A DNA stretch of 64,000 nt from Litomosoides sigmodontis. Lineage: Eukaryota; Nematoda; Chromadorea; Rhabditida; Onchocercidae. The stretch lies in assembly GCA_963070105.1 (NCBI GenBank), contig OY718808.1, positions 2,654,238 to 2,718,237 on the forward strand, given 5' to 3'. Positions 13,101-26,170 of this stretch are shown here, in pieces. Positions within the stretch are counted from its first letter, which is position 1. Every line of letters starts with the position of its first letter. Position numbers and translations under genes: made by a program. The notes beneath the pieces were generated by a model. That model made no database searches. It was not told the origin of the DNA and was given only the letters and a program-made list of their open reading frames with translations.

Positions 13101-16100
13101 TCATATATTAATATTAAAGAAATAACAGAACGTATTTATTCCATGTTCAAATTGTTGAGGAAAAATAAATAGCAAGAGATACAGCGATAAAAAGGACCTG
13201 ATAAAGAAAGAAATAACCAGCGGTTTCGCAAGTATATGAAACATCACCTCCAACATCAAGAGCTTCTTGCAACTTTTCAACCTGTGATTATAAGAGAATT
13301 TCGGTAACTCACAAAAAATTTTAACTCCTAAACTGAATAAAAAGTCGCTAAAACTTAAAGCATTCCAAAAACTTCATCTAATCGTTCAGTTAGTCTGGTT
13401 ATCCTTTTACTCACATGTTTAACACAATATTTCTTTCACCTCTTTCAAAAGATCGAGTCGTTTCTGCAGCACGAAATTTACACGACCGTACCTACTGAAG
13501 TCTTTTTCCGTTTCCAAAGCTTCTTCGCCATGGCCTAAGTCAACATTATTCAAGCATCGAGACGCAAACAGATTTTATATGTAAGTCAATGCAAGCACTC
13601 ATAATCATGAAGAATTTTCAGTGACCGTTGTTACAGTTAGATCAAAGAAAAGGTCAGGAATTTGAATTCGAAACAAACGGATCTCTGAAAGCACTACGCT
13701 AGTTCTCAAAATAAGGGAAACTTCATAAAATTAAACATTAAATGATAATAATAACACACCTAATCGAAGCAAATGACGTTCATCAACATCTAATTGCATA
13801 ATTTTTTCGAAAAGTTGATTAAGAGCCTGGTTAGAATGCGTCACAATCAAAGTTCGCTGTTCCGGCCAATTATGATAAATATTAGAGATGATCTGAACTG
13901 CTACATCTGTTTTACCCGTGCCAGGAGGACCAACAACCATCGTTAAACCAGGTTGCATACCTGCTTTGATTGCTTCTATCTGAACAAAGTGTCACTCTCG
14001 ATGAGTAAAAATGGAAAACTAGAAAAGTGGAAAACTACTAACGTTGTCTAAAAAAGGACCTGGGCTGGAGTAAAATGTATAGTATTTTTGCGTGGTTCAA
14101 CATGTGGATAGGGTCCACGGCAAGGTACCACGTGCGGTTCTACAATAATCGACGTATCGCGACTAGATGGCTCAAGATCATGTTGCGGTTCTAGTTCCTT
14201 GAAGGTCAACCTAAAAACAAGCAACTTTAGAGAATACTGAAAAAATGAAAATGAAAATGTAAATTAGTTATAAATAATCAAAATCAAAATGTAACGTTAT
14301 ACTGACACATAGCTTTTTAATAATTCAACAACAGACTAATTAGCTTTGCACTTTGAACTGCTTAATTTCTCGATTTTTTCGAATCAATAACTTCTTGAAA
14401 TTATGAAAAACAAACCTAAACGGTGGAACGAGTTCTTCATCACTTGTTACTGCCCCTACAATCTTGATATTTGGAAATGATGAAATCAGATGCTTATAAG
14501 ACAAAAATGTGTCGCAGAAATCCACTGTAGGTACCGCAGTATTCATTCTGAAAGAGTCCTTTTAGATCAATGCTTCACAAAATTTGTCTAGCACTTTAAA
14601 AATAGCAAATTAGAAAGGAATTACGATTTGTAATGGGCCGCATTTGGTTCACCATAGCCAAGAATGAGATCATACAACCAATCTGGCACTACAAATTCTG
14701 TATTCAGCAACTGCCGAATGGTTGCAAGTACTGCTTTGAAATTATTCGTTTTTGGATCGCGCCGAATAAGTAAATTGAATGAATAATAAATATTCTGAAA
14801 TGAACAAACAATACTGTTGCCATGCCATAATGAAACGATGCCACAATTTCATGTGCATGTAAAAGATTCACTTCTCTGAAGTAAAAAAAATAAAATTCCT
14901 TATTGCATACATCTATCGCATCTTCTTCTCCTTCCGTATCCAAGCGATACTGATTTTCATCAAGCCATACTCGAAACTTTCTTGTGAGTCCTTCCATTAC
15001 CGTTTTTTTTTCATATGCAGCTAAATGTCCATTTATCGTTAAATTCAATAAGAGATAAACTCTTTATAGCATTTCATAATCAGAGTAATGTTTTCATCAG
15101 AATATTAAATTGCGCAGAAGTTAGCAATTAAATGCATGAGTTTTTTCTCGCCCTCACAGAAAATGAGAAAATATAAATTATTTTTTTCTCAAACAAGTAA
15201 TATTTGCTGAATGTGACTTCCACAAAAAAGATCCTACTTCCAGACCAAAAGCCAATCTCCGTCTGCAATCATTTCAACAAAAATATAACAAAACACTTTG
15301 GAGAAAATCAGCAGCTTCAAGCAAACTAATACCATATTCCTCAATAACTTTTCCGTCTGAATCAAGCATGCCTTCGATTTCGCAACCGCGTACCGCTGTA
15401 ACGTCGATTTGCTCTTTGAACGGTTTTGTTATATTATATTTGGTGCCAACAGAAGCTTTTGGCCGGCAACAAATCAAAAAGCACACATCGTGCTTCCGAA
15501 GACCTAAAAACACTATTCGATATTTCGCTGGGAATTAACTCCAAAAAATAAAAGCGCAATTAAGGGCGATTACTATTACTACCAGACACCAACAGTTGGA
15601 TGACGGCAAAATTGCTTAATTTTAGGTTTCTTAATTATGACATAATCATATATTGAAATACAAGCGCAAGGCACTTGTGAGCTCGCGATTCCACTTAGTT
15701 CATTTACGGGCAAAATCGTAAGCAGTATAGACCTCCGACCTTGTTGTATTAGTCTGCAGCATTATAGGAACTTTAACCATTCAACAAAATATTAAGATCA
15801 ACAAGATGTCCGGATATTTAGCATGATATTTTTGTTGCGATTAAAACCAGTCCAAAAATATCCGTAAAAATTAACCTTCCCACTCCGCACGAATGTCTGT
15901 TCGCCTTGGCAAACTGATCGTCAAATCTGCTTTAACAACTGCTGGGCTTTTTTCACCAATAAGTGGTTTACCAACCTCGACAATCTGAAATTACAAAAGC
16001 TAACAGTAAAACCAAGATGCTAACCGGCTAGAATGGCGACATCATATTTCAAGTGTCATCATAATGCATTCAAATAAAACAAACCTGAAACTCGACTAGG

Positions 16101-19100
16101 GGCAAGGCCATTCGTGCCCATCCACCCCAAACAGTTTCATTTGGATTAGACTCATGTGCCCATGGCTTCAAACGAAATATTGTATCCTCGATGTCCTGAC
16201 GAATTTCATCTGAAACATATTGAAATTCGACTACTATTTAAAGAGTATATCTTAATTTCATTTTCTAACAACCATTTTTACAGACACTAAGGAAGAAAGT
16301 TCACAGAACGCAAAGACATGAAACTGCTACTAGAATTGGAAATTTTCAACAAGGAAGTACAGAAATTAAGATTTCGAGGAAAACATTTATTTAAAAGAAC
16401 GATTGACGTAGCTATGTATGCAAATAATATAATAACCCACATGTTGATTCCATTTGAAAAAGATTGAAATTGCGAAACAGATAGTCGTGGAACGTCAAAA
16501 ATTGAATGTTTAATTTATTTAGCGCAAGCACACCTAAAAATACATAGCAACACTTGAATCAAATGTGCAACATTTATAGATACAACTCACCTTCGCCATT
16601 ATACTGGTCGTATGGGACAAGATTTTCATCCCATATAACTTTTTCGGTTGGATACAGAGGTTGTTCATTCAGTTGTTGTAACTGATTAATGCGTCGTTCA
16701 CAACGTGATGTCTGAAATTTGTAAAAATTGCAGTTCCCAAATCAGAAATCATATGCAAAATATTCCGCATTTATGCTTAATGGAAAAACTTAAGGTTATT
16801 TTGATAAAACCAGAAATTCAGTATAGCATTCAACTTCAACTAACGATATTAACCACTACTGATATGGATCTTCTAAACATGGAAGTAAAAGAAAATATAA
16901 ATGATTTTTAAATCCCCCTTATTTTGCGCTGCAAGTTAAAATTTTTATAATTACAAAAAATAAATTTTTATTCGTAACATAAAATAATTAAGGGACAAAA
17001 TAACTGCGCTAAGGAGACACTTACAATCATTTCAATGAGATAATTTTTCTCGTAATTTAATGAAATATTTAAGTTGCACTCTTCTGACGGTACCAAGTGC
17101 AGATATTCTGCAAATTTGTATAGCTCCGATTCACTGAAAAAACATGCCACATTACTTATTTGAAATCAATTAAAATATCTAAGTTAGAAAGGCCTTTCAA
17201 ATACGCACAAAGTTTGAATAATTATGAAGTTGAAACTAAGCCGCAGTTATTTGAACACCGCAAAATAAGTATACCTCATTGACGAAAATTGTTTTACCAA
17301 AGCCTTCCTTGTGTCAACAGCAGTAACATTTAATAAATAAAAATCAGGCATGCTTTCTCTAAAATAAAGAAAAATCATTTAATAATGCATTAGTAAAGGA
17401 TTCAACAAATTAAAGTAAACTAATAAATTTAACATAAAGGCAAATTCAGAAAGTTAAGCTCTTTCGCTAGTTAAAGCGCTGGTATTCGAAACATCTAGCA
17501 GTTATTTAAGCTTCTTTCCATTATGATCAAAAAGTCCAGTTAACCCAGACTATCACTTTACACATAAAAATATTTGAAGTAACCTGAAATACTTGAAGGC
17601 AGCCTTCTGCAGTTTCATAATGTGTGTGTAGTGCATTTCAGACATCTGAAATAATCATTTTAATACGATCAAAAAAGGACATTAGTATAAAAATTAGAAT
17701 ACTTAGCGGTCAGCACAAAATCTTCCAAGCAGGAAAATGTACTTGGTTATGCGTAAGCGGTTCGCCGGTAACATCGTCGATCTCAAAACGTGAATAAAAC
17801 CTCAGCATTGTGACAAGCTGACAAAACAATCCCCCAACTTCCGCTGCTATCAACGAAGATAGTGTACAATTCACCAACATGTTACTTGCATGCAATATAG
17901 CATTAAAGAAACGCCTAAAAAATAAGGACTACAATATGTAATTGTTGTGTAGAAAATTATTCATAAAATAACGCATCATCAATCTCACTCTAAGGATACA
18001 AAAAAAGAACTTTGGAAAACCACCAAAGTGAATTTTAATATGCCATAAGATCTGCATTTATATTAAAAAAAGTCCAATATTTCAACCCCCACGATCACCG
18101 ACACCACGCAGGCATTTTTCAGTTTCTTTACCGAAGTGTAATAACAATACATTAAAGTCATCCATCGATGTCCAAAATGCTAGGTAAAAATTTAAAATAA
18201 TAGAACAAAAGCATTTCTAAGACACTGAAACGATGTACCTTGTAGTCAATAAAGCTTCCAAGTCAATAAATAACTGCAAACAACGCTCCAAAAAATGTAT
18301 GCCGTCAAGCCCCACTTCTTAAAAAATTTGCAGATTAAATAAAACATAGAAGCACAGAAAAGCTTAAGAATATCGTGTATATTAAATAAATTGATATCAC
18401 CCCTAATTTAAAGATCAAAAATATAAGCAAACCGCTAGATTCATCGTCAACATCCGCTAGCGTTTGCTTGAAAATTTGCAACAAATTCCACATAAATGTA
18501 CGTTCAAAAGTTAATACTTCCTTTTCTTCAGCTGTTTTTAACTCTGTCATTGCTTCCAATTTGTTCCATATCTTTCGCAATTTTGGGTTTGCTTGGAAGT
18601 AATCCTCCCTTTGAGTCTAAAAATCACAAAGCAGTAAATAAAGCCGCATGTGGTTTACATTTTTTGGGAATAAATTTATATGCTAGCATCATTTTGGATA
18701 ATAAGAAAAATAAAATGGAAAACCAACTGGAAGCAAATTAGACCACATTGTAAGGGAAACGATTTTCATCACCTCCTTTCTCACCAAATCCACTTCCTGC
18801 AATTTTACACCATTTACAGTCTATGTGAACTGAATTAAAATGCGCCTTATGTGTTTGTATAAAGCGCACCTCATCATCATCAGCTTGGAAAAATTTATTA
18901 ATCAAAGATCAAACCATTATATTCAACATCATGTTAATAAAGCTGTGCAGTTTACTGGTTAATGACGATAGAAAGAAAAACTTGCTACTGAGTTGAAGCA
19001 GTTGATTAGAAATGTAATAATTGCGGATCGTTCCAATAATGTAATTTTTTCAACATCCAGCACAAGATGCAAAATTCTTCGAAAAAAAACCGGAAATTGA

Positions 19101-20316
19101 GCCGAACGTTCGATGATGCACTGAAATATTAGGACTTATTAATATTAAGATGGAACGCATGATGTCATAGCGGAAGAAAAGTTTTCCGTGCTCTGGAACG
19201 CTAGTTTAATAGAGACACTGCAATAAACAATAATTAAAGCATCGAATGAAGAAAAAATAAATGGAGATATAAGTTACACGCCAAGCTGGAATCCTTTCTC
19301 GAAATTTCGCGTTAAGCATAATTACGATGGACATAACATAATTGTTATTGGCCCTCTCTGCGTTAAAATTCGGCCACAAATAACGTTCGAGGTACTGGCT
19401 AAAATTTAAGATATCTTTCAACATTTTTTTTCCAGTTTATCTTAAATAGTAAAACCAAGAATCATGACCAAAAAAGAGGAGAGAAGAGAAACTGAGATCT
19501 GGAAACACTTTCTTATAAAATAACACCCGAACAGAGTTTTTATCATGCATGACAAAAACTTAAATCACTTTTAGATAAACTGAATTATAAGTCCAATACA
19601 AGAAGGGTAACACGAAGCCTGCAATGTTTTACCCGCGCTAACTTATCTCTTGCACATCCTCCATATTCACTAAGAGCGGCTTAAAACAAATTCATCAATA
19701 TGCTCAAAAACATCGTTCATTTCTCGTACTAGTGTTTCGCAAAAAAAATTGATGAGAACCTGAATTCTAGCACGATGACTTTCTTTTGCACGAAGAGACC
19801 TTGCACTAATTCATTTTCGTAAATTGTATCAATTAAATTTGGATCAAATGGACGACTGTTTAATGCATAAGGAGCCCAGTACTGCCGAGCTATCTAAAAT
19901 TTAATATTCATATTAAACTGGCACAAAATGTCAGCAGAAGACCTGTTACAGTAAGGAAAGACATGGGTCAGATATTCACTCGGTCAGTGGTTCCATTTAT
20001 TCGTGACACTGTTCAAAATCAATTCCAAACTGATGATAAAAAATAAATCCCATTTCCTCCATTCATCATTAGTATTTTTTTATCGTGGCATTTAACTAAT
20101 TATTGTCCAATCAGTAAAAAACAATATTTTGTATTATGGCAAAAATTTTGTCGATAAAGTCAAACTATTACCGCAAGATATCACTTCTTCAATAATTTTT
20201 CCCAATCTGATGGAATATGCCGCCTTGAACTAGTGTAATCTTAAATCAACTGTGCTTACCTGCATAAGATGATCCTCCTGGATAGCATCTGTCGTAACAA
20301 CACTTCCAACTACCAT
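10133..20316 (-). CDS. emb-4: Aquarius (EMB-4), intron-binding spliceosomal RNA helicase
   Basis: Aquarius is a superfamily-1, UPF1-like helicase that binds introns upstream of the branch site in the spliceosome. Thirty-four exons join in frame to 1439 residues (human 1485): 20316-20260, 19893-19760, 19398-19278, 19120-18989, 18796-18728, 18616-18433, 18317-18239, 17914-17743, 17645-17584, 17358-17275, 17133-17025, 16711-16591, 16533-16441, 16209-16085, 15984-15876, 15503-15333, 15020-14911, 14794-14625, 14547-14416, 14210-14060, 13979-13760, 13534-13440, 13281-13198, 13049-12915, 12733-12599, 12518-12366, 12249-12062, 11966-11795, 11726-11556, 11360-11275, 11149-11038, 10912-10850, 10706-10560, 10306-10133. 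The first exons encode the N-terminal ARM-like region ([10 protein letters not shown]). Helicase motifs are GPPGTGKT (812-819), EEAA (1052-1055), GDHHQLPP (from 1085), [16 protein letters not shown] and SRARLGLY. An AG two bases before the ATG could be a spliced-leader site. The last exon uses an unusual TTTTGAG acceptor. The C-terminus is Ala/Glu-rich. Confidence 0.95.
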
Positions 20317-23300
20317 TTCTACGTGTGAAATTAATGTATTATCATATGCCTAAAATGATCACTAATTTCAATTGATATTACATTGCAGATAATTTCGTCA
20401 TTTTGCCGCATACAATAGTAGCATATACATTAATGGTACACTTGTAACAGCAACGGTCAGCTAATCTAGCAGTTTAAAAATTTTCAAAAGCTAAAACCTA
20501 ACTACACGCATCTTTGCGTGGTGTGCTAATCCACTTCGATGCACCCAACAAATGCCAGTGCCAGATTTCACAAGTGCTTGCGCTCAGCTCCTTCTTTTGG
20601 AAGGTTTCACAATTCTCCCTATGCCTCTCTAACCGATAACAAAGTCTCACTCACTCCTGTTCACACTCTATCAGCTTAAATTCACTTCAACACATTTCTA
20701 TCATTTCTCCCATCTGATTTCAAACGTTTCGCAAGTGTCCCTAATTTACATACCTAAAGCTCGTTTTGTACGTAAAATTTACGAAATCCTTTTCCTTCTC
20801 TCACGTATTTACAATATTTTTTATGCGTCGCACAATGAAACAACGCATCCCAGCGTTTGTTGAAAAAACTGATTCTGAGGAGATGAATTTGCCATGACCA
20901 GTTGAAATGCTCTATTTATCCGTTTTTGGAGTGATACTTGCATGAGTGGCTTTTCTTTTTCGTTCCCTTCTACAACTTAGCAAGATTAGCTGAAAATGAC
21001 TGCATTCCATGTGATCATAAAGCGCATTGCTAATAAAGGCAAATATCACTCGAAGAAAAATGGATGCCATGGATTCGTGATTTTGTCCGGACAAAAGACC
21101 GTGGATGCGTAATGCCATGGATTCGTGACTTTGTCCGGACAAAAGACCGTGGATGCGTAATGCCATGGATTTGTGATTTTGTCCGGACAAAAGACCGTGG
21201 ATGCGTAATGCCATGGATTTGTGACTTTGTCCGGACAAAAGACAGTGGATGCGTAATGCCATGGATTCGTGACTTTGTCCGGACAAAAGACCGTGGATGC
21301 GTAATGCCATGGATTTGTGATTTTGTCCGGACAAAAGACCGTGGATGCGTAATGCCATGGATTTGTGATTTTGTCCGGACAAAAGACCGTGGATGCGTAA
21401 TGCCATGGATTCGTGACTTTGTCCGGACAAAAGACCGTGGATGCGTAATGCCATGGATTTGTGATTTTGTCCGGACAAAAGACCGTGGATGCGTAATGCC
21501 ATGGATTTGTGATTTTGTCCGGACAAAAGACCGTGGATGCGTAATGCCATGGATTTGTGATTTTGTCCGGACAAAAGACCGTGGATGCGTAATGCCATGG
21601 ATTTGTGATTTTGTCCGGACAAAAGACCGTGGATGCGTAATGCCATGGATTTGTGACTTTGTCCGGACAAAAGACCGTGGATGCGTAATGCCATGGATTC
21701 GTGACTTTGTCCGGACAAAAGACCGTGGATGCGTAATGCCATGGATTTGTGATTTTGTCCGGACAAAAGACCGTGGATGCGTAATGCCATGGATTTGTGA
21801 TTTTGTCCGGACAAAAGACCGTGGATGCGTGATTCCGTCAGGACAAAACTCATGGACGGATGGTTTTGTTGCTCGATTTACGGTAGCACTAGAAGAAATG
21901 CCTGTTTTGCAACTGGTCACACTATCGATTCGTTACGCTTCACAACCTTCTGCAAATTTTCCTACCCCATTCACTTGCATTGATATTCACATGCAACTTA
22001 TATAATTCAATTCAAATGAAAATTAATGTTCTGAATTATGGGTTGCGTAGCGGAGGAAAGGGATTGAAAAAAAATCGCGAATACTTACAAAGCATTTAAA
22101 TTCAACAGATGAACGAATTTAGTTTTGAAAAGTTACACTTTAGAAAGGAACAGTAAACGAAAATTACAGTGAAATGTCTCTCTCATGTTAGAGTTGGAAG
22201 GAGAATAAATGAAGTTTACCACTTCAGTCACTTCCTTTTCAATTCCAAATTTTAAATTTCCAATTTTTTCACATCATTTCTTGCTCACAGCTTGAATTAA
22301 TGGGAAGGATTTCTAGCAAAAGCGAAAGCTCAGATTACATTTAAAAATTTTCAAATTTAATTGTTGATTGTTGAAGAAAAAAGTATCATAAAGAACTTAC
22401 AAGGCTTCCTAAATTTAAGTGTGAAATTCGATAGAGAAAATAATATTCAATCAAAATGAGATAATGTTTTGTTGCAATGAAGTTTTATGCCGAAAGAGAA
22501 GAGGAATGAATTTCAACATGCTAGAAATTGAAATTCAACTTTAATCCTTTTCATTCATCTATACTATTTTACTCGAAATTAAAATACTCAATTTATCGAT
22601 GCTATCCGATCGTGCTAATATCATAGAGTTATTACTGTCGCACGCAGTACGAACCCTCGAATTCTTTAATAAGTTTCTAAAGTAATAACTTTAATGAAAA
22701 TAAGTAATGAACAGCGGTAAACGCTAAGTACAACATACTTCTTCATGGATAACAAGTGATAGGGCAAAGAAATGACAATACCAAAAAGATACATTAGACC
22801 TCTTGTTTAACATCCTGAAATTATCACATTACGTGTTACATTTCAAATAAACAGATTAGTGACCACGCTTAGAAAATTTAATTAAATATTTACCATTGAT
22901 GAATTAAATCATAAAATAACTAAATTTGATTTTCAATGGTATCATTAAATAATTAAATTAAATTCCTTCTTTTATCGCTAAAATAATTGTTATTATTATT
23001 ATTAAATAATTAAATTAAATTTTTATTGAAAGCGAATGCCGCAAAAATTTTTTTAAGCAACAGCAGCAAATAATTGTTTTCGATTACTTATCACTTTCTT
23101 TAGTAAATTATCAGAGCAATTAATGCTACCTTTGGAAATAATAATTGAAATAGCCAAGGAATTTATAAATTTATAAAACATTAAATTAAAATAAATTTAT
23201 AAATTTATAAAATAGCCAAGAAAAGGAAATAGCCAAGGAACTAATTTCACAAAATCAAATTATTGAATAAATTTTACTGAAATTTGAAATTTCTGCAACT

Positions 23301-25421
23301 TCTATGTTTTTATTTCCAACATTTGATTTGTTGAAAAGAAAAAGCATCTTTTAACATTCATGCTTATTTTTCCAATTTTGAATTTGAATATTAGTCAAGA
23401 AAGTTAGCATCAATAAGAAGCCGCTTGAAATGATGATCGTATCATTACAGTAGTGGGAAATGAAGCACTCTAAAGTAACATCTGTTGAATTCTACTCCTT
23501 CCATATAGTTTGTAAAAAATAATTCACAATTCATTTACGGATTAGTGTAAAGGTGTAAAACTAAAATGTAAGTTGTCGGGTGAATTTGATTAATAGCAAC
23601 TGATAGGTGTATTTTACGGGTTAATTTACACGTAGAAAAACAATTTCCCTCGTACATCACTCATCCGCTGCTACCATTTCAATCAGTAATTACACTTGAA
23701 AACCTAGAAACCCTAATTAGCCTTCTCGCTGAAAACCGTTAGCCTCGACGAAAAGGCTATAATTTTAGTTTGTCCGCAGCTATGATAATTTTAGTGACAA
23801 ACATGTACGCCTCAGGAAGACCTGAGTGCTTCATTTCCATTATTGCTAATTTATCACTTCAATATCGTAGCTATCAAAAAGCCGATGCTTTCCTCCAGTC
23901 ACTCCTACCATTAAATGATAATTTGAAAAGGTAATATACTTCAATGAGTGTCCGATCATTTCTGTCATTAACTGATAATCCTGGATTGCTTAATTGAATA
24001 TTTCATTTCACTCATTTAGCTCATCATCTCAATGCAAGAATGTAAGGAAAAATAAAAGGGTGAATTACCTCGCATAGAAAATTTTAAATTTCAAATAAAC
24101 AATTGTTCATTTACAGATTTATTGGTGAATTCTTAAATGATATTTCTTCTCGTTCTAAATCACCTAACTGTTGAAAAAAAAAATGCAGCTCAATTTTCTT
24201 AAAATATATTTTAAATTCAACTTTTTAACTGGAACAATGATTCATTTGTTCCTTTTTTTTCCTACTCTTTTTTGAAGCTTCATTCGTGCAATTTCATTTC
24301 AAATCGCAGTGACTTGGTTTATTTCAGCTCATTTTTTTTTTCAAACGGATCAGGGAAAAAATTTTCAAGCAATTTTTAAAACTACACATCATAAAAATTA
24401 GGTGCACTAGATCAATTATCAATCACAAAACTAAATCGTTGAAGAATTTTTTTTAGCAATTGAAATAACATTTCGTCTTTCTATTTTCATATTAGTGAAT
24501 GATTTTGTTTGAAATTACGATCGTTCAAGAAATACCTTTCAATCATCATGGCTAATTTCGTATCTTTTTTCCACTTCTTCTTCAATAATTTAAGCACTTT
24601 TTGCTGGGCAACCATTTCCTCATTCATTCATTTCTATTCTTCCTGAAATTCTCTTTCACTCGCTTTCTCTCTTGCCTAATTTAAATAATTAAAATTTCCT
24701 AGCTATTTTATTTCTAACAATAATGTGCGTCCATTGTGCTGAAACTACAGGCCTATTAGATAACTGCTCATAAAAATATGACCACTTCAAAATGATCACG
24801 ACGAATACGAATTATTTAAATTTCAAGGAAAATTAATATATTAATAAATTTGGAAATAAATTTATAAAAAAAAAAGTAGCACTTCCAGGTGTATCGTTCC
24901 TTGATTGCCTACCTTCAAATCGTCATGTCATTGATATTTATCAATGAAGAAGATCTTTTCCTCTTCCTCTTCCTCTTCTTCCACTTGAATTATCATACTT
25001 TAATTCACGTGTTATCACCGAGACGATCAATACAGTCTTAAGAAAAAAAAACAGATTTTTTTTTCTTAAAAGCAATCATTGATGATTTTTGTATGTGCCA
25101 CACCACACTACATATTGTTGAATTTAATTTTTGGAAAAGTTAGTGTTGAAATATCACGTCACACGTACGTAGTATTACTGTAAAGCGTATTAGGAAGGAA
25201 ATGTTGCAAGAAATTTTTGTTTCGCTTAATTTACTGTTAAATTAAAATCATTTGATTTGGTGCATTATTTCATTGCAGTGATTTGACCACTTTAATCTTA
25301 ACCTTTTTCATCGCGAAAATTTTACAAATTTGAGTATTTCCTTGTGCAAAATGTAACACTTCTCACTTACAGTAACTAATAAAAGTGTAAAAAAAAAGTA
25401 AAAATAAAAAAAGAAAAGAAA
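20317..25421. other. Gene-poor intergenic region
   Basis: About 5 kb lies between the start of Aquarius (minus) and the insulin-like gene (plus). Apart from the 48-bp minisatellite at 21064-21831, it holds AT-rich unique sequence. That includes short poly(A/T) runs, AATTTATAAATTTATAA-type repeats near 23160-23212, and a TCCTCTTCC pyrimidine run near 24957-24982. No exon pair with consistent phase was found on either strand. Confidence 0.5.
21064..21831. repeat. 48-bp minisatellite, 16 units, with a palindromic core
   Basis: Sixteen head-to-tail copies of a 48-bp unit starting ATGCCATGGATT. A diverged partial copy follows to about 21866. Units differ mainly at two C/T positions (CGTGA/TGTGA and GATTTT/GACTTT) plus one CC-to-CA change in unit four. 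Each unit holds a perfect self-complementary core, TTTGTCCGGACAAA, extended to 16 bases in the GATTTT units, and an NcoI-like CCATGG. The unit is about 46% GC in a much more AT-rich surrounding. Because 48 is a multiple of three and the unit lacks stops in three of six frames, long open frames cross the array on both strands. They read a 16-residue repeat and are best treated as repeat artefacts unless transcription is shown. Confidence 0.97.
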
Positions 25422-26170
25422 ATGGGTGGTTGTCCAGCACTGATAGCCCTCCTACTACTTGGTATTTCACAAATGCAGTGGTCAGCAGCAGTAGCACTCT
25501 CAACAGGTATCTGCATCGATCGGCTATCATCATTCATCATTTCAAGTTGTAACAGATGTATACGAATCAGTTTACCTCAAGGACAATACAGTGAGATTTT
25601 CATCTTGTTTTTTGTCTTTGTTTCTTTTTTTTTTTTTTGAAATTTAAAATCAACAAATTAACACTATTTATTAATTTGCATGTAATTATCATTAATTATT
25701 ATGACAATTTATCCAATCCTATATTCAATGTTGTTCATAAAGTTTCTTGCACATTTTTGAAATGAACCAGTAGAATTTTGAACGATTTGTAAAAATTTTC
25801 ATTCATTCATAATTTACAATTTCAAATCACATCATGAATAATCGTCAATAAACAAAAATTTCAAATCACTTCGCAAAAAAGAAAAAATTAAATCGTTTTT
25901 CCAGCATGCAAAATCAGTTATAACATATTTTGCACAAATTTGTTGTATCAGTTTGAATTCTATCTAAAACAATCATGTTTTTTTTTTCAGCAAACTATAA
26001 TTTCTGTTGTACAACATGAAATGATTAATTTAATTTCAGTTGCTAAAACAACTGTAAGTGGAAATGAACTGTTAAATGCTGTGGCAGAGAAATGTTGCAA
26101 GCGGAAATGTTCCATATCGTATCTTCGATCGTTCTGTTGCAATACTGCAAATTCAGAATTTTCATTTTAA
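25422..26170 (+). CDS. Insulin-like peptide, nematode type with eight cysteines
   Basis: Predicted secreted hormone of the insulin/relaxin family; nematode members act on the DAF-2 receptor. Two exons, 25422-25590 and 26040-26170, give 99 residues. Residues 1-25 form a hydrophobic signal peptide. The B-chain region has the canonical C-x11-C spacing (C31, C43) plus an extra C46. The A-chain region has CC-x3-C-x8-C (C75, C76, C80, C89) plus an extra C90. The two extra cysteines probably form a fourth disulfide, as in the class of worm insulins with an additional bridge. No obvious dibasic-flanked C-peptide separates the chains. The donor is GTGAGA at 25591. The acceptor at 26039 keeps frame, whereas a better pyrimidine-rich acceptor at 25990 would hit a stop. 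AATAAA follows at about 26196. The specific orthologue was not identified. Confidence 0.85.

Noticed and set aside
21064..21831. CRISPR-like array
   Set aside because: Units are contiguous with no unique spacers, and the context is eukaryotic with introns.
21030..22005. Open frames of about 300 codons on both strands across the 48-bp array
   Set aside because: All are produced by a stop-free unit whose length is a multiple of three. Flanking sequence gives no domain, signal or splice support.
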